Source: Lysinibacillus piscis
Lineage (GTDB): Bacteria > Bacillota > Bacilli > Bacillales_A > Planococcaceae
Direction of reading: 5' to 3'
DNA length: 64,000 bases
Assembly: GCF_026012395.1 (NCBI RefSeq)
Contig: NZ_BRZA01000001.1
Location: 1 to 64,000 of the forward strand
Every line of letters begins with the position of its first letter. The first letter of the stretch is position 1. Position numbers and translations under genes: made by a program. Below, piece by piece: positions 27,606 to 36,610 of this stretch. The notes beneath the pieces were generated by a model that worked only from the letters and a program-made list of their open reading frames with translations, was not told the DNA's origin and did no database searches.

Positions 27606-28499
27606 ATGGGAACACAAGGGAAAGCAAATTTATTAATGGTCATTGTGACAATGTTTTGGGGATTATCTTATACATTTATGGTCATGGGATTAGACACATT
27701 ACCCATTTATAATATTGTGGCTTTACGCTGTATAATTGCATTTTTAGTCGCAGGTGTGATTTTTTATAAACGTATGGTAAATGTGACAAAGAAAACATTC
27801 ATATATGCTGCAATTCAAGGATTTTTACTATTCGTTGTGTTCTCATTAAGCTTGATTGGTTTAGAGACAACATCTGTATCAAATGCAGGCTTTATTTTAA
27901 GTTTAACGGTTGTATTAGTACCCATTTTCAGCAGTTTCATCGAGAAAAAATTACCATCTAGAGCTGTGAGCTTTGCTGTTATGTGTACGATGATTGGGAT
28001 TGCTGTTTTAACATTGCAAGGCTCCTTCACGTTCCAAAAAGGTGATATTATCATGGCGATTACGGCGCTATGCTACTCATTTTATTTATTATTAAATAGT
28101 TCGTTTACTAAGACTGTTGAATCTGTTTCTTACGGCATTTATCAGCTCGGCTTTGCAGGGCTATATGCACTAATTTTCACATTTATCTTTGAAACACCAA
28201 CCTATCCAAAGACCGTTCTTTCTTGGGTTGCCATTTTAGGGCTTGGCATTATTTGCAGTGCTTTTTGCTTTATTGGACAAACTGTAGCACAGCAATACAC
28301 ATCTGCTACACATACAGGGCTGATTTTCTCATTAGAACCTGTTTTCGCAGCCATGTTTGCTATGATTTTTATCGGAGAAGGCTTAACAATGAAATTAATC
28401 ATTGGAGGCAGCTTTATTTTAATAGGCAATCTTGTTGCACAATTAGAGCAGTTACATTTACTACGCTTTATGCGCAAGCATGAGGAAAAAACGACTTAA
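27606..28499 (+). CDS. EamA/DMT family transporter
   Basis: The 297-residue, ten-segment membrane protein has two EamA repeats; VTMFWGLSYTFMVMGLDTLP and NIVALRCIIAFLVAG at the start and IFSLEPVFAAMFAMIFIGE in the second half are typical. ATG at 27606 has GGGTG six bases upstream; a GTG at 27594 is possible. It is divergent from the LysR gene, suggesting inducible export of a metabolite sensed by that regulator. Substrate unknown. Confidence 0.88.
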   Translation: MGTQGKANLLMVIVTMFWGLSYTFMVMGLDTLPIYNIVALRCIIAFLVAGVIFYKRMVNVTKKTFIYAAIQGFLLFVVFSLSLIGLETTSVSNAGFILSLTVVLVPIFSSFIEKKLPSRAVSFAVMCTMIGIAVLTLQGSFTFQKGDIIMAITALCYSFYLLLNSSFTKTVESVSYGIYQLGFAGLYALIFTFIFETPTYPKTVLSWVAILGLGIICSAFCFIGQTVAQQYTSATHTGLIFSLEPVFAAMFAMIFIGEGLTMKLIIGGSFILIGNLVAQLEQLHLLRFMRKHEEKTT

Positions 28500-28529
28500 C
28501 GCTATTTGTTGCACAGATAAATGTTGAGG

Positions 28530-28562
28530 AAGGTTTGGAGCAACTAGCTTCCAAACCTTTTT
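28530..28562. terminator. Bidirectional terminator
   Basis: A 10-bp stem AAGGTTTGGA with its complement, loop of ten bases, then TTTTT. It separates convergent genes. Confidence 0.8.
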
Positions 28563-28571
28563 CTGTACCAT

Positions 28572-29003
28572 CTATTCATTATTCAACCACTGACTATAGG
28601 CTATATCAATAATGTGCATGACTGTGTCAACGTTTAAATCCTCTATCTTTTTAAAGCTTACACTGCTACTACCTATTTTCACTTTTCCTAGCTCATCCTT
28701 ATATTTTTTTGCTACATATTGCTTGTCTTCCACTGCATTAATATAGAGGCTATAGTAATGCTTTTGAATGGCTACACCTATCATAAACCACTGTACTTGC
28801 TGTTTATTAGCGCGTTGTGTTAGATAATCACCATAACCAATAATCACCTGCTCCGTTCCACCCCAAAATACACCTTCCCAAATAGAGCGCTGAGTTGATG
28901 GGAATTTTTCTAAAATTAAACGATCTATTTGTTCCATTACTTGTTTATCTTTCTCGTCTAATGAATCTACATACACTCGAAAATCTTTCATTGTTTTTTG
29001 CAT
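28572..29003 (-). CDS. DUF1801 domain-containing protein (iron-chaperone-like fold)
   Basis: The 143-residue soluble protein has the DUF1801 (YdhG-like) pattern: FRVYVDSLDEKDKQVMEQIDR, IWEGVFWGG, VQWFMIGVAIQKHYYSLYIN and VKIGSSSVSFKKIEDLN. Frataxin-like members are called iron chaperones, but most have no known role. ATG at 29003 follows AGAGGTG. It lies just downstream of the YcaQ-like gene on the same strand (26 bases apart) and may be co-transcribed. Confidence 0.8.
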   Translation of the reverse strand: MQKTMKDFRVYVDSLDEKDKQVMEQIDRLILEKFPSTQRSIWEGVFWGGTEQVIIGYGDYLTQRANKQQVQWFMIGVAIQKHYYSLYINAVEDKQYVAKKYKDELGKVKIGSSSVSFKKIEDLNVDTVMHIIDIAYSQWLNNE

Positions 29004-29029
29004 AGTACACCTCTAACCTTTGAATAGTA

Positions 29030-30223
29030 TCACGTCAAATATTCCTTCAAAATGGTGTTACAGTCATTGAATAGTGCAAATTTTTGGAAACAAGCATCCA
29101 AGGCTATTTGCAGTGGTTCGGTTAATGTTACATCATTCTCGTACCAAATATTTTTAATAACCAGTGTACTTATCTTGCGTTCCACAATTACTTCGACACG
29201 ACCAACAAAACGTTCTCCATATAATAATGGTAGCACATAATAGCCGAATTTTCGTTTACTTGCAGGTGTATAAATCTCCCACGTATAATCGAAGCCAAAC
29301 AATGCCTGAATCAGTTTTCGATCCCATATCAAGTTATCTAATGGAGCAATGAATTCACAGCGTACTTTCGGCTTTGGATTTTTTCGAGCCGCTTCAATCA
29401 GTGGCAAGTCCTCTACAAGGCAGTACAGTGTATCCTTGATTTGTTCTACTGAAATAGGCACGATACCGTCTTCATCCAATAGCTGACGGAAAACCTCATT
29501 ACGCTCCACTGCTTTCAATCCCCATATGTTCAACCACGCATCTGACGCACGATTCCACAAAAGACCAACAGCACCAATTCGCCGTAGAACTCGCCACTTA
29601 TAATGTTCAAGCTCGTTCGCTAATGGCTCTGGTGCGTTTAACAAATCTGACTGTATATGCTTTTTCGCCAAATCATAATATTTACGTGTGCCTTTTTTAT
29701 GATGGACAATCAACTCACCTGTTGAATACATTTGTTCTAACACCGAGCGAGATGGATTGTTTCCGCCACTCCAATGAATAGCCGACTGCCATGAAAAATC
29801 GCCATCCAACTTTATATCATCCAAACTTATTGCACCTTGGTTTTGGATAGTAGCGCGCACTTGCTCTGTCAATGCTTCCATTTCAGGATAGCGTGCTGCA
29901 TGTTGGCGGGCAGCTTGCCTGTATCGCTCAAAATAGGGCCAATGTTCAACAGAAATAATCGCAAGGTTCTTGTCAGGATAATCAACCAAACTTCTATCCT
30001 CATACAGTAATTCAGCAAGTAGTCCTTTCGTAAACCCCTTAACGCGAGACTGTAACACTAGCTCTGCGTTTTTTCCACACACATCAATCGGGTCGTATTG
30101 AATACAGCCTACCTGCTGAATAAAATCTAACACACCCTGTTTCCCTATAAATTGATAATCACCCAAAAGTCCATGTTTCAACAATAAAAATTGCCGTGCT
30201 TGGTGATTCGTTAATTGTATCAT
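29030..30223 (-). CDS. YcaQ/AlkZ-like winged-helix DNA glycosylase
   Basis: The 397-residue protein belongs to the HTH_42 (YcaQ/AlkZ) superfamily of DNA glycosylases that act on bulky or crosslinked alkyl lesions. The catalytic motif appears as Gln42-Tyr43-Asp44 (CIQYDPIDV), the QxD form reported for Escherichia coli YcaQ, rather than the QxQ of Streptomyces AlkZ. Other family segments are FSWQSAIHWSGGNNPSRSVL, FIAPLDNLIWDRKLI and YYVLPLLYGERFVGRVE. Role inferred: unhooking interstrand crosslinks. The ribosome binding site (GGGGTAGG) is modest. Confidence 0.85.
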   Translation of the reverse strand: MIQLTNHQARQFLLLKHGLLGDYQFIGKQGVLDFIQQVGCIQYDPIDVCGKNAELVLQSRVKGFTKGLLAELLYEDRSLVDYPDKNLAIISVEHWPYFERYRQAARQHAARYPEMEALTEQVRATIQNQGAISLDDIKLDGDFSWQSAIHWSGGNNPSRSVLEQMYSTGELIVHHKKGTRKYYDLAKKHIQSDLLNAPEPLANELEHYKWRVLRRIGAVGLLWNRASDAWLNIWGLKAVERNEVFRQLLDEDGIVPISVEQIKDTLYCLVEDLPLIEAARKNPKPKVRCEFIAPLDNLIWDRKLIQALFGFDYTWEIYTPASKRKFGYYVLPLLYGERFVGRVEVIVERKISTLVIKNIWYENDVTLTEPLQIALDACFQKFALFNDCNTILKEYLT

Positions 30224-30427
30224 CTTTGTACCTACCCCTTTATGTTCTGAAAATGGCTTTTCTTTCTCACACTATTTATAGAGCAAATGAACTCCATTAT
30301 GCATTTGTTCTATGAGGATTCCAACAGAGAACATTTGTTTCATTTTAGCATATAGAACAACTGATCGTCACCCACTTCAAACATCAACATCCTGAACAAC
30401 GTCACTAAAAACTAGCCAAATCTGTTT

Positions 30428-30462
30428 AAACATACTCATTACATGACAAAATGAGTATGTTT
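30428..30462. promoter_or_regulatory. Upstream palindrome of the fic promoter region
   Basis: A perfect 12-bp inverted repeat AAACATACTCAT with its complement, separated by 11 bases. It is a relative of the palindrome 65 bases downstream. No T-run follows, so it is not a terminator. Confidence 0.6.
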
Positions 30463-30490
30463 ATCTTATGATGATTATATTCAAAAACAC

Positions 30491-30529
30491 ATAAACATAG
30501 TCATTTTATAATCAAATGACTATGTTTAT
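30491..30529. promoter_or_regulatory. Downstream palindrome enclosing a -10 box, before fic
   Basis: A perfect 16-bp inverted repeat ATAAACATAGTCATTT with its complement. Its 7-base centre TATAATC contains a consensus -10 box at 30507-30512. A protein bound here would block transcription of the Fic gene, which starts at 30550. Confidence 0.65.
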
Positions 30530-30549
30530 ATAATTAAGTGAGGTTATTT

Positions 30550-31593
30550 ATGCGAAGTTATCATTACAAACAGCTAAAACAACTAATGCTGCCAATGGAA
30601 ACAGTGAATTTAATTGCTAAAATGAATGAATATAAAGGGAAACAAGAGCTCTATAAACAACAAGCACCTCAAATTTTAAAAGCGTTAAAAGATGTTGCCA
30701 CTATTCAATCAACAAAGGCATCCAATGCGATTGAGGGCATTATTATTACAGACCAGCGTTTAAAAAGTATTATGGCGAATGAGAGCGATCTTCAAAATCG
30801 TTCTGAAGGAGAAATTGCTGGGTATCGTGATGTATTACAATTAATTCATTCGTCATTTGACGCTATTCCTATCAAGGAAAATGTCATTTTACAGTTACAC
30901 AAAGAACTGTATTGCTATGTTGCCATTGAAGGAGGACAATGGAAAAACGTAGATAATGTCATTAGTGAAACATTTTCTGATGGCACAAAGTGTATTCGAT
31001 TTGAACCCGTATCTGCATTTGAAACACCTACAGCCATGCGTCAACTATGTGAAGCGCTGAGAGAAAGAATAGCAAAATGTGATATAGAACCACTTATTTT
31101 AATTAGCATCTTTATTTTAGATTTTTTATCTATCCATCCATTTAATGATGGTAATGAGCGTATGGCACGTTTGCTCACATTATTATTGTTATATCAATGT
31201 GGTTTTGAGGTCGGTCGTTACATCAGTCTTGAAAAAATTATAGAAGATTCCAAAGAAGATTATTATGAAACATTAAGAAAATCCTCTATTGGCTGGCACG
31301 ACAACAAAAATGATATTTTGCCATGGGTCCATTATTTATTAGGCACGTTTATCGCAGCCTATAAAGATTTAGAACATCGAGTTGGTATTATCGAAACACA
31401 GAAAGGCAGTAAACAGCAACGCATTCACGCATTTATCGAAAAAAAATTAGGCTATTTCACGAAAGCAGATATCCGCAATGCTTGCCCAGATGTAAGTGAA
31501 GCGACTATTAATCGTGTATTAAATGAATTAAAAGAGCAACATATCATTGCCCCTGAAGGCTTAGGACGCAATGCAAAGTGGAAAAAAATCTAA
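30550..31593 (+). CDS. Fic family protein with C-terminal winged helix
   Basis: The 347-residue protein carries a Fic core with HPFNDGNER at residues 196-204, where the usual Gly/Lys before the Arg is Glu203. An inhibitory-helix motif SNAIEG (residues 58-63) precedes the core, making it a class II Fic protein that keeps itself off. The last 65 residues look like a winged helix (TKADIRNACPDVSEATINRV, LNELKEQHII). Fic enzymes usually AMPylate protein hydroxyls. ATG at 30550 has GAGG six bases upstream. Two large palindromes precede it; self-binding through the winged helix is a reasonable inference. Confidence 0.9.
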   Translation: MRSYHYKQLKQLMLPMETVNLIAKMNEYKGKQELYKQQAPQILKALKDVATIQSTKASNAIEGIIITDQRLKSIMANESDLQNRSEGEIAGYRDVLQLIHSSFDAIPIKENVILQLHKELYCYVAIEGGQWKNVDNVISETFSDGTKCIRFEPVSAFETPTAMRQLCEALRERIAKCDIEPLILISIFILDFLSIHPFNDGNERMARLLTLLLLYQCGFEVGRYISLEKIIEDSKEDYYETLRKSSIGWHDNKNDILPWVHYLLGTFIAAYKDLEHRVGIIETQKGSKQQRIHAFIEKKLGYFTKADIRNACPDVSEATINRVLNELKEQHIIAPEGLGRNAKWKKI

Positions 31594-31610
31594 CCTCGCT
31601 ATAAATTTAT

Positions 31611-31639
31611 TTCACTTTCCGAAATAAATTCGTTATAAT
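31611..31639 (+). promoter_or_regulatory. pepF promoter
   Basis: -35 TTCACT (31611-31616), 17-base spacer, and a perfect -10 TATAAT (31634-31639), ending 34 bases before the pepF start. Confidence 0.65.
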
Positions 31640-31672
31640 GAAATCACTTACACAATAAGGGGTGTTTATGGA

Positions 31673-33481
31673 ATGGATGTTTTACCGTTACGCAAGGATG
31701 TTGCCATTGATGCAACATGGGATTTAAGTGATTTATTAGCAAATGAAGCCGATTTTGAACCTGCTTTAGCACAGGTTGTAGAGGATGCAATTCGCTTTGA
31801 ACGCACATACAAAGGCACAATTACAGATGCCCAAAAGGTTGTAGATGTGTTAACAGCTTATGAAGCATTACAAGAAAGCATTGTGCCTGTTGCGACATAT
31901 GCTAGCCTTGATTTAGAAGTTGACCATACCAACGATGTAGCACAAATGCGTGCAGCAAAGCTTGGCTCAGCCTATGGTAAAATCAGTAGTGCATTATCAT
32001 TTGTTGAAAGTGAATTATTGGCATTGGACGAGGCCATTTTAGAAGAAGCCATAACATTAAGCCCACTTTACACACATTTCTTGCAAAAATTATTGAAGAA
32101 AAAGCCATATCAGCTTCATCCAGAGGTTGAAAAAGCATTAGCTGCACTTAGCTCAACGTTTCATGCACCTTATGAAACATACAATACAACAAAGCTTGTT
32201 GATATGAATTTTGGGCAATTCGAAGCAAATGGTAAAAAACATCCACTGAGCTTTGTACTTTACGAAAATGATTGGGAATTCGAAGCAGATACTACGATTC
32301 GTCGTGCTGCCTTTGCTGCCTTTTCAAATAAGCTACGTGACTATCAGCACACAACAGCAAAAGTATATAACACACATATCCAACAAGAAAAAACAGTAGC
32401 TGACTTACGCGGACATGATTCTGTTATTGATTATTTATTATTTGAACAAGATGTGGATCGCTCCTTATACAATCGTCAAATTGACTTAATTACAAAAGAG
32501 CTTGCCCCACATATGCGTCGCTATGCCAAATTGATTCAAAAAGCAAATGGTATCGATCAAATGACCTTCGCAGATTTAAAAATCGCTCTTGATGCCGATT
32601 ACGATCCAAAAGTAACAATGGTTGAAGCGAGAGAATATGTCGATAAGTCATTAGCAATTATGGGCGAAGATTATGCAGCGATGATGAAGCAATCATTTGA
32701 TGAGCGCTGGATTGATTATGCACCAAATACAGGAAAAGCAACAGGTGCGTTCTGTGCGAGCCCTTATGGTAGCCATCCTTACATTTTAATGTCATGGAAT
32801 GAGCGAATGAATGAAGTATTTACATTGGTACATGAATTAGGTCATGCAGGTCATTTTGCCAATACACATGCCCATCAATCCTATTTTAACAGTGAACCAT
32901 CTTTATATTTCATTGAAGCACCTTCCACAATGAATGAAATGCTGTTAGCGAATTATTTATTGACACATAATGATGACCCTCGCTTTAAACGCTGGGTAAT
33001 TTCTAATATTGTATCGAAAACATATTATCATAACTTTGTGACACATTTATTAGAAGCAGCCTACCAACGCAAGGTTTATGAACTAGTGGATGCAGGTGAA
33101 GCAGTCAATGCGACTGTATTAAGTCAATTAAAACGTGGCGTTCTGGAAGATTTCTGGGGCGATACAGTAGACTTAGTAGAAGGCGCTGAACTGACATGGA
33201 TGCGTCAACCACACTACTATATGGGCTTATATCCATACACATATAGTGCTGGTTTAACGATTGCGACACAAGTATCACAACGTATTTTAAAAGAAGGTAG
33301 CACTGCTGTGGAAGAATGGCTGACTGTGCTACAAGCAGGCGGTACAAAATCTCCTGTGGAACTTGCACAAATGGCAGGTGTTGATGTTTCAACAGACCAA
33401 CCATTAAAAGATACAATTGCCTATATCGGACATTTAATTGATGAATTAGAACGTTTAACAGCCGAAATCGAGGGCGCTTAA
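31673..33481 (+). CDS. pepF: M3 family oligoendopeptidase F
   Basis: The 602-residue cytoplasmic zinc metallopeptidase cleaves short peptides. The active-site motif HELGH begins at residue 387 (VHELGHAGHFAN), and the downstream FIEAPSTMNEMLL supplies the third zinc ligand Glu. The C-terminal HYYMGLYPYTYSAGL is the conserved substrate-binding region. Length is standard for PepF. ATG at 31673 follows AAGGGGTG. It has its own promoter and terminator, so it is monocistronic. Confidence 0.95.
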   Translation: MDVLPLRKDVAIDATWDLSDLLANEADFEPALAQVVEDAIRFERTYKGTITDAQKVVDVLTAYEALQESIVPVATYASLDLEVDHTNDVAQMRAAKLGSAYGKISSALSFVESELLALDEAILEEAITLSPLYTHFLQKLLKKKPYQLHPEVEKALAALSSTFHAPYETYNTTKLVDMNFGQFEANGKKHPLSFVLYENDWEFEADTTIRRAAFAAFSNKLRDYQHTTAKVYNTHIQQEKTVADLRGHDSVIDYLLFEQDVDRSLYNRQIDLITKELAPHMRRYAKLIQKANGIDQMTFADLKIALDADYDPKVTMVEAREYVDKSLAIMGEDYAAMMKQSFDERWIDYAPNTGKATGAFCASPYGSHPYILMSWNERMNEVFTLVHELGHAGHFANTHAHQSYFNSEPSLYFIEAPSTMNEMLLANYLLTHNDDPRFKRWVISNIVSKTYYHNFVTHLLEAAYQRKVYELVDAGEAVNATVLSQLKRGVLEDFWGDTVDLVEGAELTWMRQPHYYMGLYPYTYSAGLTIATQVSQRILKEGSTAVEEWLTVLQAGGTKSPVELAQMAGVDVSTDQPLKDTIAYIGHLIDELERLTAEIEGA

Positions 33482-33488
33482 TAAGATG

Positions 33489-33521
33489 ACCACCTATGCT
33501 AAAAAAGTGTAGGTGGTTTTT
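33489..33521 (+). terminator. pepF terminator
   Basis: The stem ACCACCTA with its complement and a 13-base loop, then TTTT. Confidence 0.75.
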
Positions 33522-33696
33522 AGTTCTAACACTCCAACATAGCGCATATATTAACTTTAGGACGTCCCACTTCTTTTTTTGATATTTCAAAATAAACAAT
33601 CATTTTTCTTCGTTTAAAACTACCGTTATTATTAAATGTGCACAATTCATAGAGTCCATTTCAACTATCAATTTTTAAAAGGAAGTGTTTTGAACA

Positions 33697-34680
33697 ATGG
33701 TAAAACGTAATGATCCATGCCTATGTGGTAGCGGTAAAAAATATAAAAAGTGCTGTGAAGGAAAACAACAAGTGACTGTAGAGACAGTTGCGACTGATGA
33801 ATTAGAGCGTGTACTACAAACATTTTATGCAGAATACCCTGAACGCAAGGATATTCACGCATATTTTGAACATGTAGGAACATGGAAACCTAAATTAGAA
33901 CAGGCGTTGCAAAAGGAGCTAGTTGAGGCAATTGCACTAGATGACTTTTTCTTCCATCAAGAGCCTACCATTTGGAAAGGCTACTTAAAACGTACAAAGA
34001 AAAAAATGGTGCGTCCATCTACAGTGAATATCTTAGAAAGTTGGTCACAGCCTACCCTATTCATCGGCTCTGTGACAGCTGTGGAAGAAAAATATTTTAA
34101 AGCGACGCATGCATTAACAAACGAAGATATTTATATTCGTCGTGAAAACGATAAACCGATTCCAGAAGGCATGTATGTCTTTGCCTTTACATTACCTGAC
34201 GGGACAAATCAAACAGCGCATTCTTTAGCGGTGTCAACATTAATTTTCTTCCCGCCAAACTATGCCTCTATTTTTGAAGATATGAAGGTTCGCTTTGAAG
34301 CTTCATCGAAAAAATTGGCAAGCTTCTTAAAAGAGCAACACTTATTCTTCTGGGAATCGCTTGTACAAGCAGGCTATCAAGGAGAAGAATTTACGAATTT
34401 TGAAAGCAATGTGTTAGCACAAGTGAAAGATTTCTTAGAGCAAAATGAACGTGAAACAGCTCCAATCCTTGAATTATTAGAGGATTATTTAATTGAAGGG
34501 CAACCTGCAGCCCGCAAAGAAGCGGCGATTGCGGCAGGTGCAATTCGCTATGGTCAAGAAAAGGGCTTATTTGAATCATTGTCCTTGACAGCAAAAGAAA
34601 TTGCTGCAACATTTGATATTTCAGCATCCTCTTTAACAAAGTATTATCAAGATTTAAGTCAATACGCTGCAACTAAATAA
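33697..34680 (+). CDS. SEC-C zinc-binding domain protein
   Basis: The 327-residue cytoplasmic protein starts with a SEC-C metal-binding motif: DPCLCGSGKKYKKCC, with Cys ligands in a CxCx8CC pattern at residues 7 to about 20. The remaining 300 residues have no recognised catalytic motif; the C-terminal AKEIAATFDISASSLTKYYQ looks like a helix-turn-helix. Function unknown. SEC-C motifs bind zinc and sometimes contact SecB or ribosomes. ATG at 33697 follows AAGGAAGTG. Confidence 0.85.
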   Translation: MVKRNDPCLCGSGKKYKKCCEGKQQVTVETVATDELERVLQTFYAEYPERKDIHAYFEHVGTWKPKLEQALQKELVEAIALDDFFFHQEPTIWKGYLKRTKKKMVRPSTVNILESWSQPTLFIGSVTAVEEKYFKATHALTNEDIYIRRENDKPIPEGMYVFAFTLPDGTNQTAHSLAVSTLIFFPPNYASIFEDMKVRFEASSKKLASFLKEQHLFFWESLVQAGYQGEEFTNFESNVLAQVKDFLEQNERETAPILELLEDYLIEGQPAARKEAAIAAGAIRYGQEKGLFESLSLTAKEIAATFDISASSLTKYYQDLSQYAATK

Positions 34681-34686
34681 GCAGTC

Positions 34687-34725
34687 AATGCCGCAAACCA
34701 TTTCGTTGTTTGCGGCATTTTATTT
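34687..34725 (+). terminator. Terminator after the SEC-C gene
   Basis: The perfect stem AATGCCGCAAA with its complement, then TTTTATTTT. Confidence 0.88.
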
Positions 34726-34840
34726 TGCTGAAAATTTGCAGAGCGGGGTTGATTTCCGCTCCGCCAACAGCAGTAAAGTAAATAATTTAGGCAGTATTCT
34801 CACCTAAAACCCCATTAATCATTTTGTTATGTAAAATAGA

Positions 34841-34889
34841 AAAAAGCTACTATCGTTATCCGCTTAGCAGATAACAAAGTAACTTTTTC
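34841..34889. terminator. Hairpin with poly-A/poly-T flanks
   Basis: The stem AAAAAG..ACT..GTTATC with its complement, with two small internal loops. It probably terminates the zinc-finger gene on the minus strand. Between this and the SEC-C terminator is a GAGCGG/CCGCTC hairpin near 34742-34762; nothing else is recognised. Confidence 0.6.
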
Positions 34890-34961
34890 TATGGTAACCA
34901 ACCATCTATAGTATGTCCGAACCTATTATTATTTATGCAGGCTATCCCCTAAATATGATGG

Positions 34962-35153
34962 TTATTTACTATATATTTTAAGTAGCTCCTGGCCTAAAAA
35001 TTGTAATTTGTCCCCTACTGTGCAGGCTTCAATGCAAAAACGGTGTGCACCAGGTTTACCACGTTCTTTTCGCAATTGTTGAATGACTAAGCAGTCTGCA
35101 CAATACGTGTCGTGTAATTCATCAATATCCTTCATGACAGTTATTTTATCCAC
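34962..35153 (-). CDS. Small zinc-finger domain-containing protein
   Basis: The 63-residue protein carries Cys and His positions of a Bacillus-type zinc finger: HDTYCADCLVIQQLRKERG then HRFCIEACTVGDKLQFLG. Start is a GTG at 35153, eight bases after AGGAG; longer in-frame starts lack a site. Function unknown. Monocistronic, with a long intergenic region upstream. Confidence 0.75.
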   Translation of the reverse strand: MDKITVMKDIDELHDTYCADCLVIQQLRKERGKPGAHRFCIEACTVGDKLQFLGQELLKIYSK

Positions 35154-35560
35154 ACTACACGCTCCTTTGCTCTTCAATTATGTGTCTTTTTATTATGAAG
35201 CGAACCTCCTATTTTGTCCATTCATTACACATAAAATGAATAGCCAATTTTTAACTTCCAATATATATTTTTATACTATCGTTAAATTTAATTGTGACAC
35301 CACACTTATATTCATCCACTAAATATTATTTTCCTTTAAATAGTGAAGTGAGCACCATTTATAAAAATAAATTATCATCATCAGCTTACCCAATTAATTG
35401 GCAGTATCCTTTATCAGTAGTTTAAATAATACCGCTCCTTTCTTCTTTATAAAAGAACAGATGCCTATTTGGTTACATTATTTTACGAAATATCCTTGAC
35501 TATATTGTAACTATATACCTTAGTATAGCTACCAACAGCAATAGAAGGAGGAAGTAGATA
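35154..35560. other. AT-rich intergenic region, nothing recognised
   Basis: About 400 bases between divergent genes. A possible -35 TTGACT near 35491 and several TATA-like boxes lie before the amidinotransferase gene, but no convincing promoter pair, RNA structure or reading frame was found. Confidence 0.4.
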
Positions 35561-36538
35561 ATGAGTTCTATTTTTGTAAAAAGTGAGTTTGCCCCATTAA
35601 AAAGGGTCGTGATGGCTCAATCTGAATTTGCCTTTTCTCAACATAATGATGGTTCAGATGATAGTTTTTTAACTGAGGAAAGCCTTGAACTATATAAAAG
35701 TGTTGATGTAGATGGGAAAAATTTCAGGGATGTGTTTCCTGAAAGACAGCAAGCTTGGGAAATGGAAAGAGCAAACTTAAAAAAGCTTTTAGAAAAATAT
35801 CATGTTGAAGTTATGATGCCACGTATGTTGACGGATTATGAAAAAGAGCTAGGTAAAGAAGATGGTTATAGTAATTTCTTTGTCAGAGACCCCTTTTTTA
35901 CAATTGGACACTTATTAATAGAAGGTTCACTTAGATTCCCGCATAGAAGAAATGAAATCTTACCCGTACGTAATCTATTAGCAACCGAAGCCAATCAACA
36001 GCAGTGCTTCTATGTCTCTATTCCAAAGCCTGATATTTCAAACGGACCTGATGCAGAAGAAGGTCCATTTTTAGAAGGCGGCGACGTATTAGTATTAGAT
36101 AAAACAATCTATGTAGGGAACTCTGGTCTTGCCTCTAATAGCAATGGTGTTCAATGGCTAACAAATTTAGTACGCAACTTTGACTATCAAGTAATCGAAG
36201 TACCGCTTCACCATACAATATTACATCTCGATTGTGCACTCAGCATTGTGCGAGATGGACTCATCATCGTTTGTGAAGATGCCTTTTTAAACGGTCTACC
36301 TGAGCAATTTAAGAATTGGGAGAAAATCAATGTAACACTTGAGCAAGCTGCTCGCCTTGCCACAAACGGTTTGCCAATCAATGACAACGTTTATATTACC
36401 GATTATGAATTTGATTTTATCGGTACTGAGTTAGAAAAAAGAGGGATAACAGTCGAATATATCGATTTTAAAATATCTAGAAGTTTTGGTGGCTCCTTCA
36501 GATGTAGCACCCAACCACTTTTACGTAGAGAAGATTAA
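35561..36538 (+). CDS. Arginine deiminase/DDAH-type amidinotransferase family protein
   Basis: The 325-residue protein has the five-bladed propeller pattern of guanidino-group-modifying enzymes: FFVRDPFF, LEGGDVLVLD, LHLDCALSIV, and near the end FGGSFRCST with nucleophile Cys315. Members hydrolyse or transfer the guanidino group of arginine or methylarginine. The short spacing and lack of the arginine deiminase operon (no arcB, arcC) make dimethylarginine hydrolase or another small guanidine substrate as likely as arginine. ATG follows AGAAGGAGGAAG. Confidence 0.85.
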   Translation: MSSIFVKSEFAPLKRVVMAQSEFAFSQHNDGSDDSFLTEESLELYKSVDVDGKNFRDVFPERQQAWEMERANLKKLLEKYHVEVMMPRMLTDYEKELGKEDGYSNFFVRDPFFTIGHLLIEGSLRFPHRRNEILPVRNLLATEANQQQCFYVSIPKPDISNGPDAEEGPFLEGGDVLVLDKTIYVGNSGLASNSNGVQWLTNLVRNFDYQVIEVPLHHTILHLDCALSIVRDGLIIVCEDAFLNGLPEQFKNWEKINVTLEQAARLATNGLPINDNVYITDYEFDFIGTELEKRGITVEYIDFKISRSFGGSFRCSTQPLLRRED

Positions 36539-36555
36539 TACCTTTTATCGTATAC

Positions 36556-36597
36556 AAAACGGTAGTAAGCTTAACTATTTTAGCTTACTACCGTTTT
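36556..36597. terminator. Bidirectional terminator
   Basis: A perfect stem AAAACGGTAGTAAGCT with its complement; it separates convergent genes. Confidence 0.9.
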
Positions 36598-36610
36598 GAC
36601 ATGCTTTATG

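Noticed and set aside
33105-33599. 164-codon minus-strand frame at the end of pepF
   Set aside because: It is antisense to the well-supported pepF gene, has no ribosome binding site and an implausible Leu/Gln/His-rich composition.
34742-34762. Second terminator after the SEC-C gene
   Set aside because: A GAGCGG/CCGCTC hairpin exists but has no T-run, and a complete terminator lies just before it.
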